Made by a program: the position numbers and the translations under genes. The notes under the pieces are model-generated. The model was not told where the DNA came from, made no database searches, and worked only from the letters and a program-made list of their open reading frames with translations. Positions 54,109-64,000 of a stretch of DNA of 64,000 nucleotides are shown in pieces. The stretch comes from Gamarada debralockiae (Eukaryota; Ascomycota; Leotiomycetes; Helotiales; Hyphodiscaceae), in NCBI GenBank assembly GCA_002803225.1, contig NXFV01000993.1, positions 1-64,000 on the forward strand, read 5' to 3'. The stretch's first letter is position 1; each line of letters starts with the position of its first letter.

Positions 54109-57100
54109 GTGACGAAGAGAGTGTGTATTATAGTTTGAGTATATAGGGAGAGGCTGAACGGTGGCGTTCGGGATCTGACGCAATTTTGGGATACCTTCAT
54201 GAATGGGCGATGACTTACTATGTATAGAGGGAGGAGTTGTCTTAATACCACTAATGATATCACATACTTCTATCACGCTTCTCTTTTTTGATATTGGAAC
54301 TGCCAAGCCTGTGTTTTTACGAGGTACAGCAAGATTTCGAGATCTAGGGATCCAGAAATTGGAAGTCCGAAGCAGTAGCCCCATTCCTATTCAAACCAAA
54401 GACAGGAACATGTTTAGAAACGGCCGTGTTCCCCAATCACTCGCATTCGCAACGCCATCATTGCTGGAGCGCCGTGGTCTCATGCTTTTGGTGCCCTTTT
54501 CTTAGTAGAGCCTTTCCAAACCGAATTTGAAAATGTGCCAAGTGGGAGGGCAGGTGCTTTGATGTAAATCGATTGGCAGTGATAAAAAGATCGACGGCAG
54601 AAATTGAGTCGACAACGACATTTGCTTGCCGAAGCCAGGGCACTTGTTCAGTACATCTGCCATGGAAGCCATTGCTGCACAAGTAGTACAAGAGCCGAAG
54701 AGCTCTGAACACTAGGAGGTTATTGAAGGTTTAGTCCTCCATTTCGTGTTGCAGTCTTCTCAGATTCCAGATAGGCAACTTCTCCGATATTGGAAACAGT
54801 CTTATGCCATACCCTAGGGATTCCAAATCTAACGTCAGAAGGATCAATAAGGTTCTGCCGCTGCGGAAGTGGTGTTCTCAGGCTGTCAAGCATCTCCTTT
54901 ACCTGTACGCGCGACTAACTTGTTTTCTCCTTGGCAGATGTGAGACCGAAGTGCGAGTACGAGGATAGAGGGTGGATTCCAGTGGCTAGGTATTTCTTCC
55001 AGTGCGAACCCGATCCCTAATTCCAGCATCTTCATTCTTGAACAAGTAACAACATACGTCTACCTTCAAAATGAAGAAGGACGATGAAGCATTTCGAGGA
55101 GGTGTGCTGCGGGACCAGCCGATTCGTGCGCTGACGTTTGACGGGATGACAATTCCGTGTCCTAATCCATGAACTTTTGTAATCTCATTCGGGATGCTGG
55201 GGTATTGGTGTGTATTCGTTAGTGTATTTGCGTTATTTACTTGACGTGCGGCTGGTACAGGCTGTCCGTCGCGTGGAAGCAGATGGGTCGCGATTCGAGT
55301 GCGCAGTGATGGAGTCAATTGCCAACTCAATGAGGTCCCGGTCGGCGAGGCTCCTATTTGGAAGGCTTTGCGAGGGAGATTTGCTCAATGGTTGATGATT
55401 TGTCTTGGATGGGTCAGTGCGGGTGGAAGTCCTGGGTGAATCTCATGGATGAGCAGTTCCTGTACCTTGGAGTGCATATAGGTTCATATGGGAGATTTGA
55501 AATCATCCTGTTCGACCATGTGACTTTTCGAAGCCGTGGATCCAAGCGCCAATCTTACTGTTCGAATAAGATGTTGTTTCAGAGACGAACCATCATCTGT
55601 ACTCCGATCATGAGAAATACCCGTTGAGCGATTTGGGTGGTGCTTTCGATCATTTCAAATTTCCAACGACAAAAAGAATTTCTCCCTTGGTTCAGCTTCG
55701 CGAAGTCCGTGCCGAGGAATGGGGAGAATCTGCTGAAGTTGTTCTGATGAAGATTTCGACGAGTTGAATGCTGAGAATACAGAGCTCTCTAGGCAGCCAT
55801 CCTGCGCCCGACCGTCCTGACGATGTGCTACTTCAGCAGCAAGCAACAGCTCACATCAGCGCTTGAATACAACTTTAGTAGGAGCTTGCGAGTTAGATAT
55901 GTATGAGATTGCCGCGGAGTTCCCGTGGACAAGGCAGATTTAGGTAGGAACTTGATGCGGACCTGAGTGAAGCTTAACTCGGGTCAGCTGACGGAGCAAG
56001 AGAAAAGGATTCCCGAGCCGCCTCTAAACTACACCTCTAAGCTGAGAAATAGAAAAATTTCCACTTGAGAAAGGACTTTCCGATATATCTTCAAAGAGCT
56101 CTGGAGAGACATGATAGGCCAATGAATTGCACATCGATCACGTGATCTACCCTCCTTTTCGGCCCCACTTAGAAACTCTCGTGGTGCTCCCTTTGTCATA
56201 AAGACCCTGTCATGAATAAGAAGTCTGTCATATAGGTTTGATGTACGATTCGTGTTGTGAGCCTTTGTGAGCCATTTCCTCTCAGCTACTAACTGACCGC
56301 TCTTTCATCAATTGACAATTGAAAGGAATACTGAGTCGTGCGTTATACGAGTACTTTGTACATTATTGACACACATCAATTTCCAACTTTCCAACCGGTT
56401 TCCCGAAGTTTCAGCTGTTCAACGATCTTGAAAGTTGTTCTCATCCAGTTGCAGTTGACACTCGTCTAGCCACCTCCTGTCGATCATCGATATCGAAAAC
56501 TAGTCTGCAGATCCGAACGATCCAATAAATTCGGATGCCAAGACTGCCATGTTTGGGGAAAATCTGATCTCGATTAACATTGTCGCCGCAATGATTCTCT
56601 TTCCAGCTCCAAAATGGTTCACTTATAGCCCTTATCAACCGATTATGCACGAAAGCTTCAAGGTTCTTCTCTTTTTGCCACCCCTCAGTGGCCCACGCGA
56701 ATTGCGAATACTCGCCTTGCATATGGTACACGCGCCACCCACCCTTCGGAAAACGGTGGAGCTGAAGGCGCCCACAACATCCACAAGGCTCGGTCTAACA
56801 AGCCAATCAAACCCCCCGATGCAAGCTACCGAACCACTAGACGCGGAAGCGAAATCTCACCTCAGCTGAAAATGCCTGAATCCGGGTCCTCACACGACCT
56901 GCCTTCATCAATCATGCCGCTCTTGTGCGCACCTTTCGTAAACTATTGTCTCTCCGGACTCGCAGCGAGGAGGAACCGCCGGCGGCGCACTGGGGGCGAA
57001 AGAATGGCGTGCTGCCACGGTATTTTCGGCCCCAAAAGATCCTCAAATACATTCGAAGAAGTCGAGATGCTTCGAGGTGACTCTTGAATGAAGAAGCGTC

Positions 57101-57995
57101 AATTAAGCTTACGCGCATGTACGTACAACCGCCTGAAAAGAGGCCTGCATTTTGCGATCGTCAAACTATTGGTGAGAATACGGCGGCACAATCTTATGCG
57201 CCGGCAATTAATTAATGTTGGTGTTGGGTTGGATGTGAGAGCTGTGTGAGCGAGCTAGAGCGAGGCTTCTTCGTCTTTTGCCGGATGAGAACCGGCGGAA
57301 CACAAGCAATTGCCATTTCGAATTGCGGGAGATCGGCGTGCTGAGCTGACGCAAATTTAAAAAAAGCCAGTACTTACTAGCACGACTAATAATCCTCGTA
57401 CAGCCTTACAGGATTCCGATCACATTCACTACCTAAAGAGGCATCGTGCAATATAAGAGAGGTTGTGAATGGAGGGGTTCTGCGTATTCGATGGCGGGGC
57501 ACAGGTCTATCCCTGAGGGATATGTGGTGTAGCGAGACGCGCGGGACACACTGCATACCGGATGGGCTGAAGTAACCTTCTTTCTCAGACAGGAAAGGAA
57601 ATGGCCTTGCGTTGAATTAAAGCAATGCAGTGCAGTTCGTTCCAGGGGCGGAAATCGACACGCACGCCAGCACGCATGCAATATGCAACTGCAAGCCTGC
57701 CCTGGCATGATGATTTCCATGGCCAAGCCAACACAAGATACGATAGTCTTGGCACTGGCTTGCCTTACAGAGAAACAAGAAGTGTCTAGCGTGCCACTTT
57801 TACTCGCCATGCGCGTCAGATCACTGCTGACAGTTACACATCAGTTTAGAAGTTCGTTTGTTTCTCATGAGCGAATTCTACATAAGTCTTGTGCCTCGCC
57901 CAACTCTAAAACCCCTCATCACATACATCGCTCGGTCCCCGTCCTCTCAATCCCTTCCGTGCGATTACTCTTCCACCCTCCTTATAATTTCCATC
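54109..57995. other. Gene-poor 3.9-kb stretch
   Basis: Scanned on both strands: many ORFs of 60-114 codons, none with a family motif or a plausible intron chain. 56440-57120 has opposing ORFs only. No TIR, LTR or LINE sign was seen. Could hold non-coding transcripts or decayed elements. Confidence 0.45.
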
Positions 57996-58502
57996 ATGCC
58001 AGTCCTTTCCGAATCACCCCACCATGGCATTGCCAACCTCCCAGATCTCACCGCCACATATGTATTTCTGGGAGTCTTCTTCCTCGTCCTCCTCGGCTTT
58101 TTTATAAGCCGTAGAACAAAAGCCTACCAATGCCCAACCATGGCGTTCTCTTCTCAATCAGAGAAAGAGCCCCTGATGAATAACAACAACAATACGGGGC
58201 TAGAATCTCAGTCAGCATCTCCCGTCTCAAGAGCTAAGCCTCGTATCCAGAGACCGCCCCAACCACCTCCCTTCACGCCTCCAATGCTCGAGCAAACAGA
58301 GACGAACTTCTCGTCTTTTGAACCATTTGAGCCAGCAATGGAAAATCTACCACGGAGAAGGAGTTATACGAAAATGATGACTGATGGGACGGAACTAAGC
58401 GGCGAAATTATTGTGGCCGAGGGTTGGAGACGGCACACGAGGGTTTTTGGAGGAGGAGTGTGTAAGGCGTGTGAGGAGAGCGAGAGGAGGATGAGCGCTT
58501 GA
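57996..58502 (+). CDS. Small single-pass membrane protein of unknown function
   Basis: Single exon, 168 residues, start MPVLSESPHHGIANL. One membrane helix follows at about 19-40 (ATYVFLGVFFLVLLGFFIS) with a basic flank SRRTKAYQ. The tail is Pro/Asn-rich (MNNNNNTGLE, RPPQPPPFTPP) and ends in a conserved-looking part: RRRSYTKMMTDGTELSGEI, VAEGWRRHTRVFGGGVCKAC. The frame is open upstream to 57858 but the short start precedes the helix correctly. No known domain recognised. The composition and the ordered C-terminal motif suggest a genuine fungal gene. Confidence 0.75.
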   Translation: MPVLSESPHHGIANLPDLTATYVFLGVFFLVLLGFFISRRTKAYQCPTMAFSSQSEKEPLMNNNNNTGLESQSASPVSRAKPRIQRPPQPPPFTPPMLEQTETNFSSFEPFEPAMENLPRRRSYTKMMTDGTELSGEIIVAEGWRRHTRVFGGGVCKACEESERRMSA

Positions 58503-60470
58503 CTACATGAAAGAGAAAGAGAAAGAGCTCAGAAAGTTGACTGAGACTATGAATTCTTGAGGGGAAAGAAGGAGAATGGATTGGTGATATCACGTGAGTA
58601 GGGCCGATTCAGGGCAAGTTTGGGGCGTTCGCAGGGATTTGGGTTGCGCGGCCGATGTGAGACTCCACTGATGGAAATGGCGCGCCTATACATTTGCTTG
58701 CCTCTGGTTTGGTGAAGGGATGAAGAGTTGCGCTGGATTTGGAACTTTGCATTGGGTGGCACTATTGGATTTCAATTGCTGGAAAATTGGTGTTAATATT
58801 GGAAACGAACTGCTGCTGGAAGCAGACCATATAGTAATGACAGAAACTATCAGCCTGTCAAATAATGTGGCATCTGGGGTGAATTACAAAATTCGGAATA
58901 GAGAAGCTGGGTTTGCAATGCCATGTCCACTTCAATCTGTCAACGCCACGTGATCGCGAGGCAGATTTGGCGCTGCTCTAACGTTGTTCGGACTGAGTAC
59001 TCGTATGTGCAACCCCTTTTTTGGACCGTGATAAAAATGTAGCTCATCGTTCCTCACTAGCGCTTTGGTCAAAAGACTTTCCCAACTCGCTTTTCGTCAC
59101 ATCTATCCTCCTCCAATATCACAGCCAAGTCCAGCCAATTCTCATTCGAAGTGTCACTCACACCCGACCCTCGTCTCAGTTCTCCCAACTCGCCTTTCAC
59201 CCAATCAGGCAAATCAACAAAAGCCCCTTTCCAGAACATCACGTCGTAAGCACCATACAAAACACCGCAACGACAACCCCGCCAATAAACCATTAGCTTG
59301 CCTCACCTTCCATGCCCTTCTCAAAAGCAACACTATAAGCAACGTCACCATGCGTCAACGTGACCTCTCTGCTGGCCTCAAATCAACCTTATCCACACCC
59401 CACTAGAGCTCCGAAGGGCTTTGAGTGGCTCGAGCTTTGGAAGAAGAAATGTGAGCAGGGCGGCTTACTGCAATATTTACCTGTCACTGACTACCACCTC
59501 CTTTTCCCATGGCCATTGACGAAAGGAAAGACGGTTTCAAAATAAACCCAACAAGCATACACGAAACATTGAAACAACTGTCGGGTACTAAGAGGCATTA
59601 GTCACTGAGCACTCACCATCAGCTCATACCAAGCCAGCCACTCCGCTTGCGAACTCCCCCTCCGCTCAAAGCTCCCGCCACAAAACAAAAATACTTACAA
59701 ATACCTTGGCATGAACGATACAACAGTAATAATACTGGTCTTAAACCTACATGGCCAATTATACTTCCTCTAACATCGCGGTCGTAACGACCAATCAGCT
59801 ACTGTGCAACGAAGCAAGAACACCCCAAAGCGGACGCACACATGAACGGCTTCAATTCTTACCTTTGTAAGGTCTCATCGTTGGACTCCATGCAGCAGTC
59901 AAAGCGGCCAGTGGCGCTGGACTTCGATCACAAGAAGTGCCATACCTCACCTCAAGCGAACATCTCCGGCAATCTCCATCTCATCCTCTTTGAAGAAATG
60001 TGATTCCAAACTGTATGCCCAATCTGGTAATGACACTTGCCTCACCTCACCACGCAATGCCCCTCCAAACAATGCTTGCTGACCTCATCTTTGCGAGAAT
60101 GCGAAGAAACTGCTCCTTTGGGCGTAGTAAGGGCATCATTGAATATGTATTGTTCCCTGCTTCATCCTTTGTACATCAACGCTTATTGTACAGCTCACGT
60201 CGCCCAGCTCAGCTCAAGCTCTCAATCATCTCATCGACATCTGTTCAATTATAGATGTCCAAAAACATAGCTGCCAGCCATAAATTCGCTCAAAAACATG
60301 CTAACAAAGACATCCCTCCCCAAGATCATAGTGTCATCAAACGAGTGACTCCAAATCAATAAATCCCTCCACTTGCTCGTGCAAATAAGAAGCAACCCGG
60401 CTCCAATCATCAACCTCATGATAAAATCGTATAAATGAAAGAAAAGAACGTGCGGAGTGCCGGAGCAAGA
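58503..60470. other. Convergent intergenic 2 kb; no gene seen
   Basis: Short ORFs only (for example 59021-59406, 60000-60270), without motifs. 3' flanks of both neighbours. Confidence 0.55.
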
Positions 60471-63400
60471 CTACTCGACAGCACTAGTACTAACATGCAT
60501 CCCGATATTCCTTTCCGCCACTTCCTGGCTCTCGCGGAACTTCTCCCACCCCTCCGGATCGGCGTCGATAAGCTGTCTCCGAAGCTCGCTCGAATTGTTG
60601 TTCAGCTCCTCAAGCACTGCATCCTGGCCATGATCCTCAATCTTCCTCCTAATCTCCTCACCGCCTAACCCCTCGACCATGGCTCTCAGGAGCTGCAAAT
60701 TTATGGGTGCATCTTCTTGGGCGGTAGTGCCGTGCTCGTGGACCTCTCCTCCAGGCTTCAGGATATCCCGGCGGAACTTCTGTCCGACACGATGCATGCG
60801 ACCTTCTTCCTGGGAGAGGGCACGAGACGCGAGGGAGACGTCACTGTTGTGACGAGACAGCACTGGGCGAAGTCCGCCTTCGTCATCTGAGAGTGGCGCT
60901 TCGATGAGTGCGGGTTCGGTATCGGAGCCACCTTGTGCGGCTGAAAGATCTATGCTTTCTGTAGGGCTGACGCGCGATGCGTCTGGGACGTCTGCGAGAG
61001 GCGGCGAAGTTACTGCCGATGGAAGTCTAGTTTCTGGGAATTCGGTTTCGAAGCGTCGTATCATGCCTTCTAAGGTCTGATCAAGGAAGAGGAGGCGTTC
61101 TGTAATTTCAATCGTCAGTACGTGGTTCAGGAGAAAAGGAAGCCTTGGTAAAATGCTTACGGTAGCTGTTCCGATCACCACACTTCTCTTCCTTGAGCAA
61201 GGCTGGTTGTAGTCGCGCTCGTATCTTCCGCGCGCTTCCGAGAAGGTTTTTGCTCATGTCTTTGGCCTTGCCACCGCTAACAGGGGTCCTCGGCGTCCCC
61301 GAACCGCTGCCAGCATCTGACAAGTTGGTTTCCGAGAAGGCACGATCTGCAGACGCCTGTCTCGAGTCGTTGGCCCTGTTCCTCAAGCAGATGCCCAATG
61401 CTTTAACTACACCTGTGCCTCCAATAACGTAGTCATCGTCGGGGGCCGGCTCATCATCATCGTGATTCTCGTGGAATCCTTCGACATGACCAACAAGATG
61501 TAACAGTACGTCAGGAACTGCGACTTCCTTCTCACCGCCGTGAGGCTCCGATATTACGGTGACGGCCTGGCTGATCTCCGCGACAGGACCACGCTCCATG
61601 TTCCATAAGCAGTAAGCGACCACTTGCTTGGCCAGCGCCTTCACGATCTCGCTGGAGTCATTGGATGGCACTTCAATGTCAATGCAGATGATGGTCTTTG
61701 ATACTCGTACCGCTGCCATTAAGGATGCGTATAGAGCGCAAGCCTCTTCTTGGTTGGCCTCATCCTTGGCGTTGGCCAGGGCCGCTAGTTGAGGATTTTC
61801 CATAATATTAACATGAGCAAGGTTCGGGGTATCTGGAAGGATTTCTGCTAGTGCAATTGCTTGTTCGGGTGTCATTGAGACATCTGTGAGGTGGATCCGT
61901 TTCAAGATACCCATCTTAGGTAAGTACCTGTGGTACTGTCAGCATAACTCTAATATCCGTAGGGCTGACTGTCCGCGAAAAGAAATGTATGAAATCATTA
62001 GGCAACTAGAAATTCCTGACAGGGAAAGGGTCGCGATTTGCAATTGAGTATAGAGCAAAGAGTAAAATTTTGACACAAGATTGATGCTTATATCCAATCA
62101 TCTGACAGCCAGTAGATTTCCTACTTTAGGAAAATGATCCATATCGCCGCTACGAAACGCCTGAAATTGCCCAGCAAATATAGAACAATGAGACGCTTCG
62201 GCATACCTGCGAAGAAGAGAAAGAGCGCTAGGCTCAGTCTCAAACAAACCATGATTCTGCGATAAATCGATAAACCGGAAATTTTTAAGCTTTGCGAGAG
62301 CCGGGAATAGCGTCCACAACGAATCCGCATTGAGGTTGCAATCAGCCAAGCTCAGAGCGTAGAGATTGTTGTTCTCGTCGAGAGTGTTGGCGATGATTCC
62401 GAGCTGATGCTTCAAATCGTTACCGCCTAGATCCAGACCTTCACACTTCCCTTCTCTGATGAAACGAGCTACGTGCCCCATGCCTCCGGAAGTAATGCTG
62501 TTGCCCGCAATACCTAGTCGCCGTAAACCTGACTTGATTACTCCATCGACAAGACCACCAATCTGCTCGGTGGTCAGGCCGCATTCGGCCATGTTTAGCA
62601 ATTCAAGTTCCGGTCCCGCTAATCGGTCACCAATCGCCTTGACTAACAAACATTCCACCTCGTCGTTAGTGCTCGTTCCGTTGGTGTTGGTACTTGTTGT
62701 ACTCGCTGTACTTGTCGTGCGGCTGAGATTACCCGGACTGTGCGTGGATGTTGCGGTTGCTGGTGCCTGGGGGAATGGAACTTTCGATAGGTCCAAAGAC
62801 TTCAATGACCGGCACATATGGGCGAATAGCAAAATGTAGTTCCAGCCATCCCGTCCAATCTTGTTGTTGTTCTTGAGAACTAGCCGCTCCACGACTCCGC
62901 CTTGAGGAACCTCACCATCTTTGCCCGTCTTTTTCCTCAGCCCAGGATGGTCCAGAGTCTTTGCAGCTAGTAAGCCAGCAAGAATAACACGCACTCCTTC
63001 GTCGGTGAGGCCGCAATTCTCCAGGATCAACTCTTTGACTGGCACCACAGCTAGATAATCTCCCAAGGTAATCAGATCAGCTAGCTGAAGCCAATACCCG
63101 GTGAGATCAAGCTTATTGACAACTCCGGGTATGCCAATAGACATTGAGGCTGAAAGTTGTTCCGTGATCTTCTTCAGTATTGGAGTCTCTCGTAATTGAC
63201 AACACCGTCGGTATATTCTGACAGGATCCGTTGTTGGGGAAGCCTGAATCTTCGGAGTCCCCGGCCCAGGAGTGCTCAAGGAACTGTCACTCGCGTTTCT
63301 AACGAGCTCGACAGGTAGAATGCCATTGGCCTCAGCTAGTTTCCGCTTCTTTTCTTTCCTGGCCTTCCTTTCCTCTTCACTGCGCTTCTTCTTTTCTTTC

Positions 63401-64000
63401 TTCTTTGTGGTGTCCTTTTCGCCCACAGCAGAGTCGTCCTTCACATCTGCTGTAACTTCTGATACCTCTTTCTCGGGTTCTTTGGGCAACTCTTCTCCAG
63501 AAGCCTTGATGACCCCATTTTCTTCTTTCTCGTCCTTGCACGCAATTGGATTCTTCAACGCGGCACCTTCTCCCTTCTCTGCAAGACGTTTCCGCTCTTT
63601 CTTTTCCCTTTTCTTATCTTCGGTCATATCCTCAATCTCGTCATAATACCGTGGGCCGCCTGCAATCTCAACGTCGACACAAAACGCCACCCTCCGTAGT
63701 TTCGATTGTTCGAGTCCGGAAATTCGACATCGTTCGCGATGGTGATCGACATTCAACACCCTTCGTTGGCACAACCCGTGTTGTACTGTCTTCCCAGGCG
63801 CTGATAACTGACCTCCAGATGATGATAACCTCCTTAGAGCGCTTTGTAAGAAACTAGGCTGTCCGACCTTTGGAGGTGCCGGAGTGTATGGAGCATCTCC
63901 GGTAGGCTTGGCGCTGTGCGGTAGAATCGCGTTCTTCGGCGCACTCGGCCCAGTAGGGACTGGAGGCTCTTGTGATGCTGGCGGACTGGGAGCTGGAGGA
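60471..64000 (-). CDS. mhp1: Leucine-rich-repeat protein, Mhp1-type (5' end outside the window)
   Basis: Three visible exons, open at the right window edge. The N-terminal visible part is Pro/Ser-rich (KPTGDAPYTPAPPKVGQPS), then VAFCVDVEIAGGPRYYDEI and a long Lys/Glu-rich stretch (EDKKREKKERKRLAEKGEG). From about 63200 down come LRR-type repeats: PVKELILENCGLTDEG, VVERLVLKNNNKIGRDGW, LELLNMAECGLTTEQIGG, GLRRLGIAGNSITSGG, NLYALSLADCNLNADSL, FRFIDLSQNHGL and (exon 2) ILKRIHLTDVSM. The C-terminus ends EGWEKFRESQEVAERNIG. Filamentous fungi carry such LRR proteins annotated as cell wall biogenesis protein Mhp1. Junctions at 62200/61930 and 61160/61110 restore the frame. The name is by recall; function is inference. 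Confidence 0.85.

Overview
The window is nuclear DNA of a filamentous ascomycete (Pezizomycotina). Genes carry many short introns of about 43-70 nt with GT-AG borders and CTAAC/CTGAC-type branch sites. Most genes are housekeeping genes of this group (Rrp7, Dmc1, Gis2/Byr3, the U5 snRNP 40K protein, Bet3, a Som1/Flo8-type regulator, a Pom1-type DYRK kinase, an Mhp1-type LRR protein), alongside lineage-typical families (NLR-type WD40, DUF6594, an RCR-like membrane protein, a GPI-anchored Ser/Thr-rich wall protein). Transposons show C-to-T/G-to-A decay, including three TGG-to-TAG changes in one transposase, as expected from repeat-induced point mutation (RIP). Leotiomycetes is my guess for the class, but the sequence alone does not prove it.

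Layout. 1-0.6 kb: C-terminal end of a WD40 NLR-type protein with near-identical repeats. 1.9-5.1 kb: rrp7, then a cupin/membrane protein gene with a broken partial copy beside it. 6.0-15.1 kb: minus-strand run of dmc1, small ORFs, a seven-zinc-knuckle gis2, an unknown two-helix membrane protein, and a spliceosomal WD40 gene. 15.4-25.3 kb: plus-strand run of bet3, a LisH som1/flo8-type regulator, a MOSC-reductase-ferredoxin fusion and an RCR-like protein. 25.8-26.8 kb: a DUF6594 gene. 27-36 kb: AT-rich transposon island with a Fot1/pogo element (90-bp TIRs, TA duplication), a decayed Tc1/mariner transposase split by a solo LTR, and a short LINE derivative with gag but no polymerase. 36.4-46 kb: a retropepsin-like protein gene with an in-frame late stop, a FrnE/DsbA-type gene, a GPI-anchored protein and a dysferlin-domain peroxisomal/ER membrane protein. 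46.7-54.1 kb: a Pom1-type kinase and an ADIP-type coiled-coil (NIMA-interacting) protein. 54-58 kb: no gene seen. 58-64 kb: a small membrane protein and the 3' part of an Mhp1-type LRR gene running off the window.

The gene neighbourhoods look like ordinary fungal synteny, not operons or a biosynthetic cluster. I see no secondary-metabolite cluster, CRISPR, rRNA or tRNA. I did not find a clearly new multi-gene system. The best leads are three tiny exons (9, 11 and 12 nt), two GC-AG introns, a stop-free 159-nt intron inside a kinase domain, a LINE deletion derivative with clean 13-bp target duplications, a solo LTR with an exact 5-bp duplication inside a transposase, and a retropepsin-like host gene with an altered active site and a leaky-looking stop. 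No database search or RNA data was available; all exon borders are read by eye.
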